NCBI GenBank assembly: GCA_902788505.1
Contig: CADAKH010000003.1
Span: 62,001 to 126,000, forward strand
Source: Oscillospiraceae bacterium
GTDB taxonomy: Bacteria; Bacillota; Clostridia; Saccharofermentanales; Saccharofermentanaceae
DNA length: 64,000 nucleotides
Reading direction: 5' to 3'
Positions 18,434 through 27,838 of the stretch are shown here, piece by piece. The notes beneath the pieces were generated by a model that searched no databases, was not told the origin of the DNA, and saw only the letters and a program-made list of their open reading frames with translations. The position numbers and the translations under genes were made by a program. Each line of letters opens with the position of its first letter. The stretch's first letter is position 1.

Positions 18434-20425
18434 ATGAAAAAAATCTCAGTGAAGATTACAGCACTTACCTGTTGTGCCGCTTTGATCCTTTCATTGGCAG
18501 GCTGCACAGGAACCGGATCATCATCTGGTCATTCCGGCGGTGGAAGGTCATCAGGAGGAGCTTCAAAGCCTCAGGGCGGTCAGACGGATCCTACTTATAA
18601 CACAGATCCTACATGGGATCCGACAGATCCTACCGATCCGACTTCAGGTCCCGCTAACAACGGCAATTATATTCCTACATCAGATCTGCTTACATATCCG
18701 GATCACGTAGCATCTTTTGATGAAGTCCATCCATCACATCCCAACGGAACAGTTAAGGGAAATGATGCTTTAGCTATTCTGTCTGATGTAGAGAATACGA
18801 TCATTCATCATGAGATAGACTGCTATGCAGATGTTGAGATCCTTTTCGAGAATCCGGAAAAATTCGGATTCGATATTCAGGATGTAACATGGGGTGATTT
18901 TATTTCCATCGATGAATACGATGACGAGAAGGAGTTTTATCAGTCACAGCTCGATCTCCTGCTTACGATCGATTCCGGTTCGCTTTCCGGAGATGACCTG
19001 CTTTGCTATGAGAAGATGGTCTATGACTGTGAGGAAAGCATTTACTCATATTCATATACTGCATTTGAATACTACACGATGATATTCAATTTCCTTGTAG
19101 GCCCGCAGTCTGATATTTTGTTCCTCCTGGATGTTTATTCATTTGAAAATGTTGAGGATGCCGAGAATTACATAGCTCTTGTCAAGGATCTCGACAGATA
19201 TTTCGATCAGATGTGTGAATATGAGGAGGAGAGAGCAAGTTACGGATTTATCTCTTCTGATACAAGTTATGAAGAGGCTGCCAAGTCTTTTGATAATCTT
19301 GTTGCTCAAAAGGATGATTGTTTTCTTTATGCTTCATTCGAAGAGAGACTTGACCGTATTAACGGCTTGTCTTCTGATGACAGGGACAGACTTATAACCG
19401 AGCACGAGAAAGCCATGAAGGATTATATGTTCCCCGAATTTGAGGAATGTGCAAGCCGCATGAGAGCACTTAAGGGTTCCGGAGGAGTCGATGCCGGTCT
19501 TTGTGCATACAGAGGCGGTGATGCTTACTACGCAATGCTTACAAGACGCATTACCAACAGCGGCGCAACGGTTCAGGAAAGCATCAATGCTATCGATACC
19601 ACTCTCCAGTCTGTATATGATGAATATATGGGAATTGCTACCGGCGGATTTGACTGGTACAACGAATATATGAATCATGCATATTCAAAGGGCGGTATTA
19701 CTGATAATCTGGACTATCTTGTTGATGCCGTAAAACCGGATTATCCGGCTATCCCCGCACATGAATACTATCTGATGGATGTTCCTGAAGTATTTGAGGA
19801 GAACTTCTCGCCTGCGGCATATCTCGGATATCACCTTGATAACTTTGATGCAAATTTGATAATAGTCAACAACAGCAGTGTTGATGACGACTTCGGAGTT
19901 ACAGTTGCTCACGAAGCATATCCGGGACACATGTTCCAGTCTCTTTATACCCGTGCTCATACGGCACATCCGTACATGTATCTGACATCATCGACCGGAT
20001 ACAACGAAGGATGGGCTACCTATGTCGAGAATTACTCTATGAAGTATTTCTCTGAGGGTGGTGCAGATTCCAGTGCCATGAAGCTCGTCAGAGGCGAATC
20101 CGTCATGGGCCTTCTTGCAAGCACAAGAGTTGATTATGGAATTCATGTTGAGAACTGGTCACTTGATGATTGTGTGAATTACTTTGAAACATGGGGATTT
20201 TCAGTTACTGCTGATGACTTCTCACAGTTGTATACGCTTCTTGTAACCGATCCCGGATATTATGCAAAGTACGGTATGGGTTATCTCTGGACGCAGAAAG
20301 TCATGGATGATGCGCATGCGAAATATCCGAATGCAACGGATAAAGATATCCACACGGCATATCTTGATTCGCTTACCGGAACGTTCGATATGATCAGCAA
20401 AAACATTGACAGATTGCTTGGTTAA
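18434..20425 (+). CDS. DUF885 family lipoprotein, putative metallopeptidase
   Basis: A 663-residue exported protein. The signal peptide ends in LAGC (lipidated Cys24). A Gly/Ser and Asp-Pro-Thr rich linker (about 25-75) tethers the globular part. The DUF885 signature AHEAYPGH supplies a zinc-binding-like HExxPGH (His493, Glu494, His499). The nearby NEGWATYVEN motif probably provides the third ligand. Members are thought to be M32/M3-like peptidases; the substrate is unknown. The ATG follows AAAGGAG. It is a single-gene unit closed by a terminator. Confidence 0.85.
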   Translation: MKKISVKITALTCCAALILSLAGCTGTGSSSGHSGGGRSSGGASKPQGGQTDPTYNTDPTWDPTDPTDPTSGPANNGNYIPTSDLLTYPDHVASFDEVHPSHPNGTVKGNDALAILSDVENTIIHHEIDCYADVEILFENPEKFGFDIQDVTWGDFISIDEYDDEKEFYQSQLDLLLTIDSGSLSGDDLLCYEKMVYDCEESIYSYSYTAFEYYTMIFNFLVGPQSDILFLLDVYSFENVEDAENYIALVKDLDRYFDQMCEYEEERASYGFISSDTSYEEAAKSFDNLVAQKDDCFLYASFEERLDRINGLSSDDRDRLITEHEKAMKDYMFPEFEECASRMRALKGSGGVDAGLCAYRGGDAYYAMLTRRITNSGATVQESINAIDTTLQSVYDEYMGIATGGFDWYNEYMNHAYSKGGITDNLDYLVDAVKPDYPAIPAHEYYLMDVPEVFEENFSPAAYLGYHLDNFDANLIIVNNSSVDDDFGVTVAHEAYPGHMFQSLYTRAHTAHPYMYLTSSTGYNEGWATYVENYSMKYFSEGGADSSAMKLVRGESVMGLLASTRVDYGIHVENWSLDDCVNYFETWGFSVTADDFSQLYTLLVTDPGYYAKYGMGYLWTQKVMDDAHAKYPNATDKDIHTAYLDSLTGTFDMISKNIDRLLG

Positions 20426-20433
20426 ACAATTGC

Positions 20434-20500
20434 CGCAAAAAAACACCAATCAGCCCTGTAGGTTAATTACCCGCAGGGCTTTATTTTGCGGTGTTTTGCG
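20434..20500 (+). terminator. Terminator after DUF885 lipoprotein gene
   Basis: A perfect inner stem AGCCCTG/CAGGGCT is enclosed by a longer outer pairing of CGCAAAA..ACACC with GGTGTTTTGCG, giving an extended hairpin with T-rich 3' sequence. Confidence 0.75.
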
Positions 20501-20536
20501 TAAAATTACTGTTTAATTAATTTTTATTAAAAGTTA

Positions 20537-20563
20537 TTGAGATAAAAAACCTTGTGTTATAAT
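20537..20563 (+). promoter_or_regulatory. Possible promoter for the PP2C-like gene
   Basis: TTGAGA, a 15-bp spacer and a perfect TATAAT lie about 33 bp upstream of the ATG. The spacer is short, so only the -10 element is convincing. Confidence 0.45.
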
Positions 20564-20595
20564 TATCGTGAATATTTATACGGAGGACGGGCTTC

Positions 20596-23500
20596 ATGGC
20601 TACCTTAACACGGCTTGCTAGCACGCTAACAGCGCGCTATTTCCCTTCCAGCACGCTGACAGACGCATTCTATCTTGACGGCAGACTTTGCGGTAAAAGA
20701 GAGACCAGACAGGCCGATATTACTATCGACAAAGACGAGAGAGGTTTTTTCTTTTCGCTTTTTACACACCCTACGATCGAAGGATTTGAACCCGGAACCA
20801 TTCCGCCGTTTGAACCTCAGCTCCGCGGACTTTGCAACGAAGTAAAGAACGGACATAAAGAGATCGATGCAATGATCGAGAAGTTCCTGTCAACCGCAGT
20901 TGAGGTTGCCGGGACAACCAAGCTTATAGAGAACGAGAGCCGTGATCCTTATTTCACCGGTGTAATCGTAAGAGATTCCGAGGCTTTTGCCGTTACGATC
21001 GGTGGTGGTCTCGCATTCCTTTACAGAGACGATACACTCTTCCCGCTCACTGATGCCGGCATACCTATGGAGCCCATCGATGCATACGGCAACAGAGTCG
21101 GTGATTTCCAGTATTATTGTTCATCCAAGACTGCCAATGCTCTTTGGTCAAATTTCTTTACGCTTACACCTGATGACTGCATCATTCTCTGCAACAAATC
21201 CATCTACGATGCACTTGGTCAGAGAGAGATCCTGAGGATCCTTACTGATGCGGAAGATCAGTGTGATGCAGCAGGCCTTATACTCACACAGGCTTCTGCG
21301 AGAATGCCCAACACTCCTATGCAGATTTCCATCTCATTCGTTGAGAGCGTTACCAAAGAAGAGAAGAAGGGTCTCTTCGGCAAAAAGAAAAAGAACAAGG
21401 ATTACGAGAGTGAGAGCCATGAACTTCTCGAATCCACTGTTGAAGGCGGTGAAGTAGGAGCAGCTGCAAAGGCTATTGCTGATGCAGGCTTTGTTAATCT
21501 TACTCCGGAAGAGCCCGTAGCAGTTCCCGCAACTCCAAGCGCACCTGCTGACGGAAGCGTCCAGTTTGGTGATATGGCCGGTCAGCCCGATGCCCAGAAG
21601 ATTCCTGATGATGCACCGGAATTTCCTTCCAATAACGATACACCCGAAGAGGTTTCCGCTGAAGAAGCAATGAGAAGGATCTTCGGCGAGATGAAGGAAT
21701 CGGCTCAGAGCAATTCAGAAGCTGTTGCAAAGGCTGAAGAAGCGGCTGTTGCAGATTCCCCGTTCGTATTTAACATTGATTCCACTCCTGCTGCACCTTC
21801 AGAAGAGCCTGTTCAGAGTGCGGCACCTGTTATGGAGACTATCTCCACAACGGAGTTTGCACCTGATATGACTGATGATTCTCCGACGAAGCCTGTGACA
21901 GATATCAACTCGATCTTCTTTACGTCTTCCGGTTCAGGCGTTTTATCTCAGGCAATTGCCGATAAGGAACAGCCGGTTGCAAAGGAGACATCTTTTGCTG
22001 ATCTTAAGGAAGAACCGGTCATCCCGGTAATTCCCGCCGCACCTGCAGCTCCGGTTATTCCGGTTATCGGCGAGACTCCTGTTGCGGTACCTCCCGCGCC
22101 TGCAGTTGTAAACAAGCCTGAAGAGATCGTTTTCGCACCCGGTGAGGTTAAGGCTGATTCAGGTGATTCCGATGTTTCTGCTGATGCAGCGGATACATTT
22201 GATCCTTACGGCAATACAAGTGCACAGGAACTCAAGAATACCCCGCCGATCGTATTCGGTGAGGATGTGCTTGCTCCGAAGACTGAACCCGTTCCCTCTG
22301 AAGAGGTTTCTTCAATACCTGTACCTGAGTACGAGATAAATGAAGAGAAGCCCGAACTGAAGGAAGAGGATAAGCTTAATGTCGATTTCCCTGAGACAGA
22401 AAAGCCCGAACCTGCAAAGGTTGAGCCGGAAGCTGTCCCGGCAGTTGAAGAAGCAGTTCCTCAGGAAACATCCGAAGTTCCTTCTGACGATAATATAGTT
22501 CTTCCGTTCGGAAGCTCTGTTTATGTAAGTGAAGCTGATGAACCCGCACCTGCAAAGGCAGAGGATATTCCTCAAATGCCTCTTTATGACTCGGATAATT
22601 ACAATAATCCTGTCAATGCAGTCGGTTCTGAACAGAATGTTTCACAGCCTTTTGATAATGCTTCTATTTACGGTGATTATGCCGGAAGTGAAGCCCAGGG
22701 CGCAGCAGAAGTCCCGCCTTACCAGCCTTACGGTGCAGAGTCTTTCTCTGCTGCCGATCAGAGCAGCTTTGGTACATATGGCGAACAGACTGTAGATATG
22801 CAGGGAGGTGTACCTATGGATAATGGCGGATATGACGGTTATGGCAACGATAACAGCGGATATAATCCGGGTTATGATCAGGCTCCTCAGGGCGGATTCA
22901 ATGAATATTCCGAATCCGGATATCAGGATACTAATGCCCAGTCTGCTTTCTATCAGCAAGAAGGTTATACAGACCTGTCACAGCAGTCACAGGAAGGTTT
23001 TGGTGAAGATTACTCCCAGCCTCAGGCATCAGCTTCTTCATCGGCCTCCCTTGATGATGAGTGGTTCAATAACATCCTTGGTGTAGATGAGAGTGGCCAG
23101 GCTTATAACGGAGATCAGGGATATGGTTATAACCCTGCAGGTGCCGATACTCAGGCTGCAATGCCTGATTCGCAGCAGCAGGCACAGTATACGAATCCTG
23201 GACAGACTTCTTACAGACCTTCAGGTTCAGGTCCGAATAACAATGGCAGACCTACCGGCAGTGCGCCGCGCACAAGCGCTTCTTCCGGCAAGGGCGGTAA
23301 CGGCGGCGGAAAGAAGATGAAGCTTAACCGCAACGGTTATATGTTCATCGCTTTCCTTGCAATCCTTTTGATCTGCATCGTAATCGTTATCGCTTTGATC
23401 GCAAGAGGCTGCAGCAAGAAGACCAAGCCTACGGAAACAGTACCTTCACTTTCTTCCGAAGAGACGACAACCGAGACAACGATGCCGTCAACACAGGCAA

Positions 23501-23829
23501 CTCTGCCTGATGCTTCTGCACCTATCGGATACTTCGTATTCTCCGACTATATCGGATATAGAACATGGTGGGACGTATTCCACACGGTTTACAACATCGA
23601 TATCGAGAACTGCAGTGATCCGAGAATCGCTACGATCATTACATACAACAAGCTCGATCCTGCTACTTATACAGGTCCTAACAACGGAGACAAGCTCCTC
23701 CTGCCGCCTCCGGGCGTACTGACCGGTGAGATTCCGATCACATTCAACGCAGGAGCTTCAACCGGTGCGGAACCGACTACTACCGAGACAAATCAGGGTG
23801 AGATCACAAGTTCGATCCACATCACATGA
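20596..23829 (+). CDS. Membrane protein: degenerate PP2C-like domain, long acidic linker, one helix, LysM-like outer domain
   Basis: A 1077-residue single-pass protein. Residues 1-250 have the order of a PP2C phosphatase, but key sites are altered: the family GDSRaY stretch reads GGGLAFLYRDD (136-145), the SDG metal motif reads CNKS (199-202) and the DN motif is NTPMQ. It is probably a pseudophosphatase. A basic patch (FGKKKKNK) precedes a 650-residue low-complexity linker rich in Pro, Glu, Ala and then Gly, Gln, Tyr. One transmembrane helix spans 916-936, with a Lys-rich stretch on its N-terminal side, placing the PP2C part in the cytoplasm. After a Thr/Ser stalk, residues 976-1045 (TWWDVFHTVYNI to GDKLLLPPPG) resemble LysM. 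It could couple cell-wall binding to a cytoplasmic partner. A GGAGG site supports the start. Confidence 0.75.
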   Translation: MATLTRLASTLTARYFPSSTLTDAFYLDGRLCGKRETRQADITIDKDERGFFFSLFTHPTIEGFEPGTIPPFEPQLRGLCNEVKNGHKEIDAMIEKFLSTAVEVAGTTKLIENESRDPYFTGVIVRDSEAFAVTIGGGLAFLYRDDTLFPLTDAGIPMEPIDAYGNRVGDFQYYCSSKTANALWSNFFTLTPDDCIILCNKSIYDALGQREILRILTDAEDQCDAAGLILTQASARMPNTPMQISISFVESVTKEEKKGLFGKKKKNKDYESESHELLESTVEGGEVGAAAKAIADAGFVNLTPEEPVAVPATPSAPADGSVQFGDMAGQPDAQKIPDDAPEFPSNNDTPEEVSAEEAMRRIFGEMKESAQSNSEAVAKAEEAAVADSPFVFNIDSTPAAPSEEPVQSAAPVMETISTTEFAPDMTDDSPTKPVTDINSIFFTSSGSGVLSQAIADKEQPVAKETSFADLKEEPVIPVIPAAPAAPVIPVIGETPVAVPPAPAVVNKPEEIVFAPGEVKADSGDSDVSADAADTFDPYGNTSAQELKNTPPIVFGEDVLAPKTEPVPSEEVSSIPVPEYEINEEKPELKEEDKLNVDFPETEKPEPAKVEPEAVPAVEEAVPQETSEVPSDDNIVLPFGSSVYVSEADEPAPAKAEDIPQMPLYDSDNYNNPVNAVGSEQNVSQPFDNASIYGDYAGSEAQGAAEVPPYQPYGAESFSAADQSSFGTYGEQTVDMQGGVPMDNGGYDGYGNDNSGYNPGYDQAPQGGFNEYSESGYQDTNAQSAFYQQEGYTDLSQQSQEGFGEDYSQPQASASSSASLDDEWFNNILGVDESGQAYNGDQGYGYNPAGADTQAAMPDSQQQAQYTNPGQTSYRPSGSGPNNNGRPTGSAPRTSASSGKGGNGGGKKMKLNRNGYMFIAFLAILLICIVIVIALIARGCSKKTKPTETVPSLSSEETTTETTMPSTQATLPDASAPIGYFVFSDYIGYRTWWDVFHTVYNIDIENCSDPRIATIITYNKLDPATYTGPNNGDKLLLPPPGVLTGEIPITFNAGASTGAEPTTTETNQGEITSSIHIT

Positions 23830-23861
23830 TGGAAGCGAAAATCATTACTTAATGCAATTTG

Positions 23862-23902
23862 ACCGCCTGCTATGTATTTCATGGCAGGCGGCTTGTTTTT
23901 TG
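23862..23902 (+). terminator. Terminator after the PP2C-like gene
   Basis: CCGCCTGCTATG pairs with the downstream ATGGCAGGCGG (one G-T pair) around a short loop and is followed by a T-rich tract. Confidence 0.88.
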
Positions 23903-23995
23903 GCTATTTAGTCAACGCTTTTTGTAACAAAAAAGTAAGATTCAAGTATATAATGCTATTGCTCTAATAATAATGTGCGAAAAGAGGGTTTAAAC

Positions 23996-25081
23996 ATGCA
24001 TAAGAAACTGTTCATTCCTGGCCCTATCGAGGTTTCCCAGGATGTTCTGGAGAAGATGGCTACTCCAATGATCGGACACAGAACCAAGGATATGTCCGCT
24101 CTTCAGCAGTCAATCTCAGAAAAGCTCCAGAAGGTAATGATGACAAACAACACGATCGTTTTATCAACGTCATCAGGCAGTGGTCTTATGGAAGGTGCGG
24201 TAAGAAGCTTTACAAAAACACGCGCTGCTGTATTCTCTATCGGTGCATTCGGTAAGAGATGGCACAAGATGTGCACATCAAACGGCATTGCAGCAGATCT
24301 TTTCGAGTCAGAACTCGGTCAGCCGACAACACCTGAGATGCTTGAAGAAGCACTCTCCACAGGCAAGTATGACCTTATCACTATCACACAGAATGAGACT
24401 TCAACAGGCATCCACAATCCTATGGATAAGCTCGCTGAAGTATATAAGAAATATCCCGATGTTATCGTATGCGTTGACGCAGTTTCATCCATGGCAGGCG
24501 ATTATATCCCTGTAGATGAGCTCGGAATCGATGTATGTATCACATCAACACAGAAGTGTTTAGGCCTGCCTCCGGGAATGGCCATCGCTTCCGTATCAGA
24601 GAAGGCTATCAAGAAGGCTGAGACAGTTGAGAACAGAGGTCTTTACTTCGATTATCTCGAACTCGTTAAGTTCGTAAAGGAGAAGCCTTATCAGTATCCT
24701 TCAACTCCTTCAGAGTCACACATGTTCGCTCTTGATTACCAGCTCGACAAGATCCTTGAAGAAGGCGTTGAGAACAGATATCAGAGGCATTGCAAGCTCG
24801 CAAAGATCGCTCAGGACTGGGCAAGAGAGAATTGCGAACTTTATTCCAATCCTGACCATCTTTCCGTTACAGTTACATGCGTAACAAACACAACAGGCAT
24901 TCCCACTTCAGATCTTATTAAGGCTATGGGTGAAAAGGGTTATCTCATGAGCAACGGCTACGGCCCGCTCAAGGATAAGACATTCAGAATCGCTCACATG
25001 GGTGATCTCACTGAAGAAGGTCTTATAGAATATCTCAATGATCTCAAGCAGACCATTGATGAACTTAAAGCAAAAGCTTGA
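23996..25081 (+). CDS. Class V aminotransferase, probable phosphoserine-forming partner of SerA
   Basis: A 361-residue PLP enzyme of the alanine-glyoxylate/serine-pyruvate aminotransferase type. The PLP lysine is Lys187 in ITSTQKCLGLPPGMA. The N-terminus FIPGPIEVS and GHRTKDM are typical. serA follows after 36 bp, so it most likely transaminates 3-phosphohydroxypyruvate to phosphoserine in place of a classical SerC; this is inferred from context. I chose the ATG with AAAGAGGG upstream; an in-frame GTG lies 21 bases earlier. Confidence 0.87.
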   Translation: MHKKLFIPGPIEVSQDVLEKMATPMIGHRTKDMSALQQSISEKLQKVMMTNNTIVLSTSSGSGLMEGAVRSFTKTRAAVFSIGAFGKRWHKMCTSNGIAADLFESELGQPTTPEMLEEALSTGKYDLITITQNETSTGIHNPMDKLAEVYKKYPDVIVCVDAVSSMAGDYIPVDELGIDVCITSTQKCLGLPPGMAIASVSEKAIKKAETVENRGLYFDYLELVKFVKEKPYQYPSTPSESHMFALDYQLDKILEEGVENRYQRHCKLAKIAQDWARENCELYSNPDHLSVTVTCVTNTTGIPTSDLIKAMGEKGYLMSNGYGPLKDKTFRIAHMGDLTEEGLIEYLNDLKQTIDELKAKA

Positions 25082-25117
25082 TCAGATTTAGTTATTAATT
25101 TACGGGGGAACATAAAT

Positions 25118-26740
25118 ATGAAGATTCTTATTACCGAGAGCATTGCAGAAGAAAGCGTTCAGTACTTAAGAGACAGAGGATACGAGGTAGAAGAGTACCT
25201 TGGCCATTCCCAGGAAGAGATCGAACAGTACATCAAGGGTTTTGATGCGATCATCGTAAGATCAGCAACAAAGATCAATGAAACCCTTCTTAACAACGCT
25301 GATTGTCTTAAGGCTGTCGGCAGAGCCGGAACAGGAATCGATAACATCGATGTTAAGGCATGCACAGAGCATGGCGTTATCGCACTTAATACTCCTACTG
25401 CTAACAACATGGCTGCAGGTGAGCTTGCCGTAGGTCACGCATTCTCCATCTTCCGTAATCTTTGCACAGCAAACGAAGGCGTACACCATGGCGACTTCAG
25501 ACGCGGCAACTGGACAGGTGTTGAGCTCGAAGGCAAGACGGTAGGTATCATTGGTCTCGGCCGTATCGGTTCTATCGTATCCAGAAAGCTCAAGGGTGTA
25601 GGCATGAATGCTATTGCTTACGATCCTTATATTCCCCAGGAAAAGTTTGATAAGCTCGGTGTTACAAGATGCCAGACTCTTGATGAACTCCTTGCTCAGT
25701 CTGATCTCATTACACTTCATACTCCTAAGACAAAAGAGACATACAACATGATCGCTAAGGAGCAGCTCTATAAGTGCAAGAGAGGTGTCAGGATCGTTAA
25801 TGCCGCAAGAGGCGGTCTTGTTAACGAGCAGGATCTTGCAGATGCACTGGCTGAAGGACAGGTTGCAGCTGCTGCAATCGATGTTTTCGACAAGGAGCCT
25901 TCATACAACAAGGCACCAGGCGAGCAGGATTTCGACAACGTTCTCCTTCACGCTCCTCATTGCTACATCACACCTCACCTTGGTGCTTCAACAGTTGAAG
26001 CTACTGCTAAGGTTGGTCAGGGCATCGTTGAGCTTATCGACGGCGCTTTGAAGGGTGAACTCGTTGCAGCTATCAACATGCCCCAGTTCTCAGGCAGCAT
26101 CGAAGAGATCAAGCCTTACTGCTCTCTCGCTGAGAAGATCGGCCGTATGTACTATCAGGCAGAAGCAACACCTATCAAGAAGGTTGAAGTAAGATACAGA
26201 GGCGAGCTTGCTGAGAGTTCCGGAACAGGAATCATCACACTTTCACTCATGATGGGTCTTCTTGAAGGTATGGGCAACGATCACGTATCTTATGTAAATG
26301 CACAGGAGTGCATGGATGAGTGCGGTATCGAAGTAGTTGAGACAAAGACAGAATCCATTCAGAAATATAACAACCTTATAAATGTTAAGTTCTGCACTGA
26401 GGACGGAAGAGAACTCAAGATCAACGGTACGGTATTCGGACCTGATACGGAGGTTATCGTTTCCTTCTTCGGTTATGAGATGAACTGCCCTCTTTCCAAC
26501 ACGGTTCTCGCTCTTAAGAACAACGACGTTCCGGGCGTTATCGGAAGGATCGCAACAATCCTCGGAAAGCACAATATCAATATTGCTTCCATGCACTGGG
26601 GAAGAAAGAACCAGGACGGTTCCGACAATCCGCACGCTCAGGCATTCGTTGCTATCGACCAGCCTGTATCCCAGGAGATCATTGATGAGCTTAGCGCTGC
26701 TGAGGACGTTCTCCGCGTTTCGCTCCTTGAACTTGGCTGA
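25118..26740 (+). CDS. serA: D-3-phosphoglycerate dehydrogenase
   Basis: The first enzyme of serine synthesis, oxidising 3-phosphoglycerate with NAD. At 540 residues it is the long form. The NAD-binding motif is GIIGLGRIGSIVSRKL. Catalytic-type residues lie in AARGGLVNE and ITPHLGASTVEA. An intervening substrate-binding domain is followed by a C-terminal ACT domain (VPGVIGRIATILGKHNINIA), where serine feedback usually acts. It lies directly behind the class V aminotransferase with its own GGGGG ribosome site. No phosphoserine phosphatase is adjacent. Confidence 0.95.
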   Translation: MKILITESIAEESVQYLRDRGYEVEEYLGHSQEEIEQYIKGFDAIIVRSATKINETLLNNADCLKAVGRAGTGIDNIDVKACTEHGVIALNTPTANNMAAGELAVGHAFSIFRNLCTANEGVHHGDFRRGNWTGVELEGKTVGIIGLGRIGSIVSRKLKGVGMNAIAYDPYIPQEKFDKLGVTRCQTLDELLAQSDLITLHTPKTKETYNMIAKEQLYKCKRGVRIVNAARGGLVNEQDLADALAEGQVAAAAIDVFDKEPSYNKAPGEQDFDNVLLHAPHCYITPHLGASTVEATAKVGQGIVELIDGALKGELVAAINMPQFSGSIEEIKPYCSLAEKIGRMYYQAEATPIKKVEVRYRGELAESSGTGIITLSLMMGLLEGMGNDHVSYVNAQECMDECGIEVVETKTESIQKYNNLINVKFCTEDGRELKINGTVFGPDTEVIVSFFGYEMNCPLSNTVLALKNNDVPGVIGRIATILGKHNINIASMHWGRKNQDGSDNPHAQAFVAIDQPVSQEIIDELSAAEDVLRVSLLELG

Positions 26741-26783
26741 TACATAAGTTAAATCAGAATTTCAGACCGCAGAGGTACCACCT

Positions 26784-27833
26784 GTGAAATACCATTATTC
26801 CAGAAAAGAAGGATGGCTCGGGAACCCCTGCGGTCTTGTGTATTTTAAGGGAAAATACCATCTGTTTTTCCTGTTAAATCCCGATCTTCCCCGATACGGA
26901 AGAATGCATTGGGGACATGCGGTATCAGAAGATCTTATCTCATGGGAAGAGTGTCCTGTTGCTATAAGTCCTGAAAATGAACTCAGCTGCAATTCCGGTT
27001 CGGCAATCCTTCATGACGGCAGGATCTGGTTGTTTTATACCTGTCTTTCCGGCGACTGTAAAGAGACAGTCTGTGCTGCATATTCAGATAACGGAACTGA
27101 TTTTACAAAATGTGAGAACAATCCTGTATTAACGGTTAATCTTGAAGGCGAGACCAAGTTCAGGGATCCTTTCGTAATGAAATACGGGAATGGCTTCCGC
27201 ATGCTTGTCGGGGCAGGACAGAACGGTGTGGCCAAAGTCCTTCTGTATGAATCAGATGATCTGAAAGAATGGAAATATAAAGACGAGATCGTTTCGGACG
27301 GAAGATACGGAAGTGTTATCGAAGCACCGCAGATAAGGGAAGTTGACGGAAAATATGTCTTTATAATCCAAAGCGAAAAGCATGTTCCGACCAAAGTGTT
27401 ATTTGCAACGGGTGATTTTGACGGCAACAGGTTCATTTTCGATGATGAGCAAGATCCTTTCAAACCGGTAGATACAGGTGATGATTTCTATAATCCTGTT
27501 ACGATGGAAGATGTGGAAGGCAACGTGGTTCTGATGGCATGGATGTTTTCAATGAAGATGAATTCTTCCGCTATCAGTTGTCCGAGAGAAGTTACTGTAT
27601 CAAGGAAAGGGGAAGTCTGTCTTATCCCTTACGGGGAACTCAGGAACAGACAGGTTCCCGAAAGCCGTTTTGTCTGTTACGCTTCAGGACGTTTAAGAGT
27701 ATTTTTTGAAGGACGCACCTTATTTGATAAAGCATACAGAGAGTGTCCTGATATCAGTGTTTTGGAAGATGTCGGAACCGTTGAGGTATTCCTTGACGGA
27801 GGCCGCGAAAACATTTCTGTTTTTATCTGTTGA
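26784..27833 (+). CDS. GH32-like five-bladed propeller protein with replaced nucleophile
   Basis: A 349-residue relative of sucrose/fructan hydrolases (GH32). The first-blade signature, normally WMNDPNG, reads WLGNPCG, so the nucleophilic aspartate is Asn14. The transition-state motif RDP is kept (127-129, in TKFRDPFV). The acid/base glutamate is kept as Glu180 in IEAPQI, where the family has ECP. The length covers only the propeller; the usual C-terminal beta-sandwich is missing or very short. Normal hydrolysis is unlikely, and a binding or other glycosidase role is possible. It starts at GTG behind AGAGGT and overlaps the next gene region. Confidence 0.75.
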   Translation: MKYHYSRKEGWLGNPCGLVYFKGKYHLFFLLNPDLPRYGRMHWGHAVSEDLISWEECPVAISPENELSCNSGSAILHDGRIWLFYTCLSGDCKETVCAAYSDNGTDFTKCENNPVLTVNLEGETKFRDPFVMKYGNGFRMLVGAGQNGVAKVLLYESDDLKEWKYKDEIVSDGRYGSVIEAPQIREVDGKYVFIIQSEKHVPTKVLFATGDFDGNRFIFDDEQDPFKPVDTGDDFYNPVTMEDVEGNVVLMAWMFSMKMNSSAISCPREVTVSRKGEVCLIPYGELRNRQVPESRFVCYASGRLRVFFEGRTLFDKAYRECPDISVLEDVGTVEVFLDGGRENISVFIC

Positions 27834-27838
27834 TCACT

